Below, one piece after another: positions 61,101 through 64,000 of a DNA stretch of 64,000 nucleotides (positions are counted from its first letter, which is position 1; every line of letters starts with the position of its first letter). Origin of the DNA: Streblospio benedicti (Eukaryota > Annelida > Polychaeta > Spionida > Spionidae); the NCBI GenBank assembly GCA_019095985.1, contig CM032664.1:23051850-23115849 (forward strand), written 5' to 3'. Under the pieces are notes generated by a model. The model ran no database searches. It worked only from the letters and a program-made list of their open reading frames with translations, and was not told the origin of the DNA. Both the position numbers and the translations under genes were made by a program.

Positions 61101-62564
61101 GAGTAGACTTATGTATGAAATAGTTTTCACTTTACACACACAGCAAGTCTGCAGTGTAAAAAGGTTTGAAAATATAAAAAAGTAAAGTGTTGTGTAAACC
61201 TATTTCAGTTGCTTTAAATCAGTAAATATATATATATATATATATAAAATATTCCTTTCTTTCGAATGCCAGTACTGATTGTATAGACCCCTAAGGACGC
61301 AATTATTGTTTCAAAATATGCAAGTCCTAGACTCATTGTCACTAATTCCTAGATTAATCACTGTTTGATGATTCTCTGTTTAGCAAATGATTTAAGCACC
61401 CTACCATATTGTCTGTATGGATAAGTAGGGAAATGAGACTTATGTGTGAGACTGACACGTGATCTAATTAATGATACATTATGGAAGATTGTAAAACATT
61501 TATGAAGAATCAGTTATGATCGATCTTACAAAATGCTGTTTGAAAGCAGGCAGTTAGGAAGTAAATGATAAGAAATATACATGTAATTGTCACAACAAAT
61601 GCATTTTAGAAAAAAAGTTGTTTCACACCAAAGCTCTTCACTATCCATGCAATATTTAAGCAGCAAAGTATTTCATGTACATATTTCATTATATCAAAAC
61701 AAACACTGATAGTTCTGATGTTAGTACATTTAGGTTGTCTATATTTAGAAGGCAGGTGTAATGATCTTTTTTTTGTAAATTATAAAGAGCTGGTCATCTT
61801 TCTTACCTTTTCACCATTTTGTCTCATAGGAAGCAAATAATTCGCTGCCATATACTCATGACAGAATGTGCCCACAAGATATCTAATCATGCTGTTTGCA
61901 TTGTGTTTATGATGAATCCTATTCCATATACATGTATATTGCAGGTAATCCTGCTCGAGCAACAAGCCACCACTACCCTCACCCACACCTGCATGGAGCA
62001 GCAGCGAAGCAGCAGCAAACCCACCAGCCCATAGCACCGCATCCAAGTCCTGTGGCTAGTCGCTCAACAAGGAGCCCTCGCACCATCACTCCGTCGAGCT
62101 CTGGGGGCCACATCACTCCAGGACACACACCTACCAGCACTCCTTTCACGGATTGGGTCCAGTCTGAGGGCCATAATTTGAAGAGGAAAGGCAATGTCTA
62201 CAGGGTGTCAAATCCCCCGCCAAAGAAAGGTGGTGTGAATGCTGTTGTATCGACAATGCCGGGAAGCAAGTCTGTGCGGTTCCATGAACCAAGACAGAGA
62301 ACGAGCTTGGACTTGGTCGAGACAGACATTATTAACAGCAGCAGTTACGATGATTTTGATGTGATAATGAATCTGAGGACTGGTGATTCACCTACTGGTG
62401 GACACAAGTATGCCACCTTGCCAAATGGGCGAAAAATGGATGGAGGAGTCGTTATTGCCAATGGATATCATAATCAGAGACCGTGCTCACCTCAAAAGCA
62501 AGCTATGTACGACCATGGAAGTAAAGGACGATACCAGCGGCATCCCGATGGTAGTTTAGTGTAG
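39116..62564 (+). CDS. Delta-1-type protocadherin, 10 coding exons (whole gene)
   Basis: Joined exons: 39116-40149, 41875-42010, 45066-45206, 45697-45854, 49327-49378, 50456-50598, 51052-51223, 51668-52579, 60722-60950, 61945-62564; 1198 codons plus stop. Domains: signal peptide to about residue 44, seven cadherin repeats (roughly 50-160, 161-270, 271-379, 380-486, 487-591, 592-700, 701-805), transmembrane helix about 820-846, then a 350-residue tail. Cadherin Ca2+-binding motifs DVNDNAP, DVNDNSP, DENDNQP, DVNDHAP, DADDEKP and DKNDNAP end repeats 1-6. Four N-glycosylation sequons lie at 704, 769, 797 and 817. The tail has RQKKRRQHRK after the membrane, a His-rich exon, KSVRF and the PDZ ligand SLV at the C-terminus. 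Such proteins mediate calcium-dependent, mostly homophilic adhesion and recruit PP1 and PDZ proteins. Paralogue identity within PCDH1/7/9/11 cannot be set, so no symbol is given. Confidence 0.95.
40610..40840. mobile_element. CAGTTGAACC-type MITE in intron 1
   Basis: Left end ACAGTTGAACCTGCTTGACT (twice, 59 bp apart). The right end, reverse-complemented, reads TACAGTTGGACCTGGTCAAA. Non-coding. Confidence 0.55.
40975..41862. repeat. Array of 'gaccacctctat' repeats beside exon 2
   Basis: The phrase 'cccaaagctcc.(a/t)aaagaga' recurs at about 41194, 41316 and 41645. It is followed by 'gaccact(t/c)', 'ccaccaggcagactggtctt' (41457 and 41778) and 'tatagaggt(t/g)', giving a period near 320 bp for the last two units. 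The array ends GTACTGTATG at 41852-41861. It belongs with the GAACCTC-ended elements in introns 6 and 8. Confidence 0.7.
41875..42010 (+). CDS. Protocadherin exon 2: end of EC3, linker to EC4
   Basis: Acceptor CTTGCAG|C, donor CAG|GTGAGT. Completes EC3 with LVVVAEDKG and VHDENDNQPEIVV; the split codon with exon 1 reads Ser. 136 nt, ends in phase 0. Confidence 0.94.
42011..45065 (+). other. Intron 2
   Basis: About 3 kb, AT-rich. A weak GAACC-family remnant ('gacctctattgagaccat', 'catagagaggtagtctcc') sits near 42650-42800. The last 130 bases are a CACT-rich microsatellite. Confidence 0.7.
44935..45064 (+). repeat. (CTCACTCA)n microsatellite forming the exon 3 polypyrimidine tract
   Basis: Imperfect CTCA/CACT repeats with CACA interruptions run straight into the acceptor CTTTCAG (45059-45065). 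No separate pyrimidine tract is present, so the microsatellite itself must serve in splicing. Confidence 0.85.
45066..45206 (+). CDS. Protocadherin exon 3: first half of EC4
   Basis: 47 codons, phase 0 to 0: VRENEPVDTFVAHISVIDQD and AGDNGRVRCRL, with the ENEP and DQDAGDNG calcium-site motifs of EC4. Acceptor TTTCAG|G, donor AAG|GTAACA. Markedly GC-rich compared with exon 1. Confidence 0.94.
45207..45696 (+). other. Intron 3
   Basis: 490 bp, AT-rich, nothing notable. Confidence 0.8.
45697..45854 (+). CDS. Protocadherin exon 4: second half of EC4
   Basis: Encodes ILTAVKLDRED, then ECTDRGMPRF and VLDVNDHAPQFILD, ending in a split CG|G Arg codon. The donor region reads CCG|GTAC|GTGAGT, two overlapping GT donors four bases apart. 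Only the upstream one keeps the frame into exon 5. Confidence 0.93.
45855..49326 (+). other. Intron 4
   Basis: 3.5 kb, AT-rich with occasional C-rich patches (about 47405-47425). At 46175-46260 and 46990-47165 the words 'aa(t)ataagcccatgggc' and 'atacccatgggctttaatgcgcgggaatac' recall fragments of a dispersed repeat. No additional exon recognised. Confidence 0.6.
49327..49378 (+). CDS. Protocadherin exon 5: 52-nt exon, first strand of EC5
   Basis: Encodes Arg (split) and YEVELEENNHENQFLMQ, the opening strand and Glu-containing calcium site of EC5. Acceptor TTTCAG|G, donor CAG|GTAATC. Because 52 is not a multiple of three, skipping it would break the frame. It is needed for correct EC5 register and joins both neighbours in frame. 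Confidence 0.9.
49379..50455 (+). other. Intron 5
   Basis: 1.08 kb, AT-rich. An internal similarity ('aaagggtgcaaat.atgtgaaaa.cacat') occurs near 50064 and just before exon 6 at 50374, a local duplication of intron sequence. Confidence 0.65.
50456..50598 (+). CDS. Protocadherin exon 6: middle of EC5
   Basis: VKAHDEDVGANGEITYEMG through FFSIDPKNGAVAALKRFDRE, a textbook cadherin core with DEDVGANG and DRE motifs. Starts in phase 0, ends phase 2 (AG|GTGCGT). Confidence 0.95.
50599..51051 (+). other. Intron 6, carrying a MITE
   Basis: 453 bp. A GAACC-family element lies at about 50680-50850: left AGAGTAGACCCTCTGTATTA; right, reverse-complemented, ATACAGTAAAACCTCCCAAT. It makes up over a third of the intron. 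Confidence 0.65.
51052..51223 (+). CDS. Protocadherin exon 7: end of EC5, start of EC6
   Basis: YEFTVVAKDN, then VRILDADDEKPKF closing EC5, and YTFSVYENQPGGTEVGQ opening EC6. Acceptor TTGCAG|A, donor CAG|GTAAAA. DADDEKP departs from the usual DxNDNxP: the Asn positions are Asp and Glu, which may weaken this linker's calcium site. Confidence 0.95.
51224..51667 (+). other. Intron 7
   Basis: 444 bp, AT-rich, nothing notable; ends with a strong T-rich tract and CTGCAG. Confidence 0.8.
51668..52579 (+). CDS. Protocadherin exon 8: EC6, EC7, transmembrane helix, proximal tail
   Basis: EC6 body (VLASDPDLPPNNKFSFYL, LDRERQEVYHLTV, VTDKNDNAPAIIFP) and EC7 (IARDPDFGENGHITYFI, VMVKDNGRPQKMSVATL type). 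Then a membrane-proximal Asn/Glu-rich stretch, the helix from LLAIIVGAGCGIMIMI to ICLLI, and basic RQKKRRQHRK. Two in-frame donors exist: GAG|GTGAGC after 52537 and AAG|GTTAGC after 52579. I give the longer form; the shorter lacks 14 residues. Reading through the intron ends at a stop at 52616-52618. Confidence 0.93.
53135..53255 (+). mobile_element. SINE fragment in intron 8
   Basis: Box-A-like TTGGCCTTGTGGTTAAAGGT and a tail word 'cctcagtgagttgagaaagt' shared with 25785-26003; the middle is deleted or diverged. Confidence 0.4.
56662..56688. repeat. (TA)n microsatellite
   Basis: Pure AT dinucleotide run in intron 8. Confidence 0.9.
57558..57710. mobile_element. GAACCTC-family MITE in intron 8
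   Basis: Left end AGTTGAACCTCCAATGAAG. The right end, reverse-complemented, reads TATGGTAGAACCTCTTTATT. Internal 'gaccacctc' and 'gaccactccc' words match the intron 1 array. Confidence 0.6.
58435..58515 (-). mobile_element. tRNA-like head, probable SINE remnant
   Basis: On the minus strand a box-B-like GTGAGTTTGAGTCC follows a poorly conserved head. No intact cloverleaf could be drawn by eye, so it is more likely a SINE head than a tRNA gene. Confidence 0.35.
60015..60109. repeat. Near-perfect hairpin: 42-bp arms, 11-nt loop
   Basis: Arms 60015-60056 and 60068-60109 are inverted copies with two mismatches, containing GAGCATGCTGACGTCTGATT. The arm ends resemble the GCGTGCTCAATTATACGA end motif of the second hairpin 125 bp away. 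Confidence 0.9.
60234..60422. mobile_element. MITE-like hairpin: 63-bp arms, 63-nt spacer
   Basis: Arms 60234-60296 and 60360-60422 are inverted copies with five mismatches, starting AGCGTGCTCAATTATACGAT and sharing GCACGCGCGGAGACCACT. Arms and spacer are GC-richer than the surroundings. No clear target-site duplication. Its end motif links it to the 490-bp repeats at 365 and 5780. Non-coding. Confidence 0.85.
60722..60950 (+). CDS. Protocadherin exon 9: His-rich part of the cytoplasmic tail
   Basis: Correct frame starts ACA ACT CCA, giving TTPLCGVHQKENGHL, a run of five His, more His/Pro, ITGLQDSDSGCYADL and SHTDSQGSNDEANH, then a Gly run. Acceptor ATTCAG|A (phase 0); donor CAG|GTTTGT leaves phase 1. 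This frame has no own ATG and is closed downstream, so a simple open-frame search misses it; the other two frames are shadows. The DSDSG..DLSHTDS stretch resembles Ser/Asp-rich tail motifs of delta protocadherins. Confidence 0.88.
60951..61944 (+). other. Intron 9
   Basis: 994 bp, AT-rich, with a (TA)n run at 61225-61247. No other feature. Confidence 0.8.
61945..62564 (+). CDS. Protocadherin exon 10: distal tail, RVxF motif, C-terminus
   Basis: Acceptor TTGCAG|GT completes a Gly codon, then NPARATSHHYPHPHLHG, a Ser/Thr/Pro-rich part (SRSTRSPRTITPSSSGG), and VYRVSNPPPKKGG. Next comes GSKSVRFHEPRQRTS, with KSVRF fitting the RVxF protein-phosphatase-1 docking consensus and corresponding in type to CM3 (RRVTF) of delta-1 protocadherins. 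Further on are YDDFDVIMNLRTGD and KYATLPNGRKMDGG, ending DGSLV. Ser at -2 and Val at 0 form a class I PDZ ligand. Stop TAG at 62562-62564. Confidence 0.93.
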
Positions 62565-63630
62565 GTACTAAGCTGATATGCTAATGTATATCTTGTGGAA
62601 TGACTGTGTCTGTGAATGCTACTGCGTGAAACCCAAAGAATGTGTTCGATTGTGAGTGTTTTGGTATTTGTTTTTTGAAGTAATATTCAGATCCTGGTGA
62701 TCAACATGTTCAACATGAACCACTTTTGTATTGATGCTTAGTCAATGTGCATTGTGAATATGTGATGCCAAAAATAGACTTAATGAGAACCGTGCTTCTA
62801 CTATATATGTAATCTGTAATTAAGATGATCATGCTGAAATGATTGATAAACAGTTTCTTTTCTCCAGCCATAGGATTGATTATGTGTTAGATTCTTCCAA
62901 GTACTACAATGTGTACTGACCTCAAAATACGTATTATCATAGTAGGTATATTAATGTACTATTGTTTAAGCCATTTTTATATGCTAATTATTTGTCAAAT
63001 CACTTGAAAAATTCTTTGATTTATAAAGCTCGTAGATGCATTGATTTGTTTCTATGTTTTGGTTAAATGTGTAGGTCAGTTACATGTACATCTTTTAAAT
63101 TCTGTTTTTGTAATTAAAACAAATTATTGCTTTACAGTTTTTATGTAATATGATACCAACTATTTGAGCTAGCTATGCAAAGCAGATGTGATGTAACCTA
63201 CCGTAAGATGATATGAGCTTTAATTAGGTAAATTAATTATTTACGTTATGATCTACTGGTATGTAGATGTAGATACTTATGATTTTCAAGTTTCGTTTAA
63301 ATTTTTTGTATTTGAATATGGATGTTATCAAAAGTAAATCTGCTATATTACTGAAATATTTTGTCATGCCAAAATAACTTGTTTTGTTGTACTTAATATC
63401 ATAGAAGTATATTGTGGGTGAAAAGAAAGTTGTTAATTAGTGTACTTTTGTTTTAATTGATTGTCTTACTTTCTTCTAGTCATGTATTAATTTCATATCA
63501 TATAATTTTATATGTTGTACACAGTGCTATTGTTTTGTATACATTTAACTGGTTTGTAAATATAATTAGACCATGTATATACATTGATAATTAAGAGATT
63601 TGCATTGAAATAAAAGTTCAGACATAATTT
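62565..63630 (+). other. 3' UTR of the protocadherin gene
   Basis: AT-rich, about 1.07 kb to the polyadenylation signal, with many T-rich and ATTTA-like words. The end is inferred from the AATAAA at 63609. Confidence 0.6.
63609..63614 (+). terminator. Polyadenylation signal AATAAA
   Basis: First canonical AATAAA after the stop codon. A second lies at 63781-63786 and is an alternative, but it sits within the following repeat. Confidence 0.65.
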
Positions 63631-63654
63631 GTGTTTCATTTAGAATTTTAATGG

Positions 63655-64000
63655 TTTCTCTATTAATATTAAAGGAATATTGGCCTATCTCTAATACCTG
63701 CCTACCTCTATTAAATGCCCCCCAGAACTGGCAGCTATTTTGTTAAAGGCCTACCGTTCATAAATGTCCCTTCAACCAATAATAAAAGTATTTTATGGTA
63801 GATGTGCCAGTCTGTTAAGTTTGTTATGATTCATTATAATGAGGCTGCATTATGTAAAGCTCCTACAAAATCATGTTTCATTTGAAACAAGACTGTATGT
63901 CTTATGTACGATAATAATCGACTACATTGTGCTTCTATTAAACGTCCGCCTCTAATAAATGCGTCCCCCTCCAATAGAAGTATGCGAATAGCCACCCAGC
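63655..64000 (+). repeat. 'attaaaYgYcc' word-repeat element, cut by the window end
   Basis: Short words of the type '(c)tattaaa(c/t)gyccc' and 'ataaatgyccc' recur (about 63710, 63768, 63937, 63955), with 'cctccaatagaagtatgcgaatagcc' at the edge. It resembles the subterminal repeats at 1120-1215 and 8303-8912. The right end lies outside the window. Confidence 0.5.

Overview
The window is animal nuclear DNA: AT-rich, intron-rich and full of short decayed mobile elements. It contains one clear protein-coding gene. Twenty or so copies of the palindrome TACATGTA, tRNA-derived SINEs, Tc1-like and TTAA-type MITEs, a Jockey/CR1-type LINE fragment and an intron-split protocadherin suggest a marine invertebrate, either a lophotrochozoan or an invertebrate deuterostome such as a hemichordate or amphioxus-like animal. 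The sequence alone does not decide between them.

Layout. From 1 to about 37 kb there is no gene I can support. This part holds dispersed repeats: a 490-bp family (0.37 and 5.78 kb), three copies of one Tc1-like MITE (6.68, 10.99 and 22.19 kb), SINE copies, a pyrimidine-rich repeat array (13.24-14.43 kb), and a nested block at 17.7-22.6 kb. In that block two 240-bp inverted repeats bracket 4 kb carrying a LINE 3' end and a decayed Cys-rich module. There is also a TTAA-flanked MITE at 29.63 kb, two isolated GC-rich blocks (2.2 and 32.0 kb) and a 100-N assembly gap at 35.0 kb.

From 39116 to 62564 on the plus strand lies a ten-exon protocadherin gene. Its inferred protein is 1198 residues: signal peptide, seven cadherin (EC) repeats, one transmembrane helix, and a long tail with a His-rich part, an RVxF-type phosphatase-docking motif and a C-terminal PDZ ligand. 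Seven ECs plus the RVxF motif place it with delta-1 protocadherins (PCDH1/7/9/11 type). Vertebrate relatives encode the whole ectodomain in one exon; here seven introns cut it, some at equivalent places in successive ECs. All ten exons join in frame with GT-AG borders. The 3' UTR runs to about 63.63 kb, and another repeat occupies the window end.

I found no CRISPR array, operon, rRNA or intact tRNA gene, and nothing I would call a new molecular system. The points most worth checking are the splicing options of the protocadherin tail, the two long hairpins just upstream of exon 9, and the nested 18-22 kb block. All repeat boundaries were read by eye and are approximate unless a target-site duplication is named.
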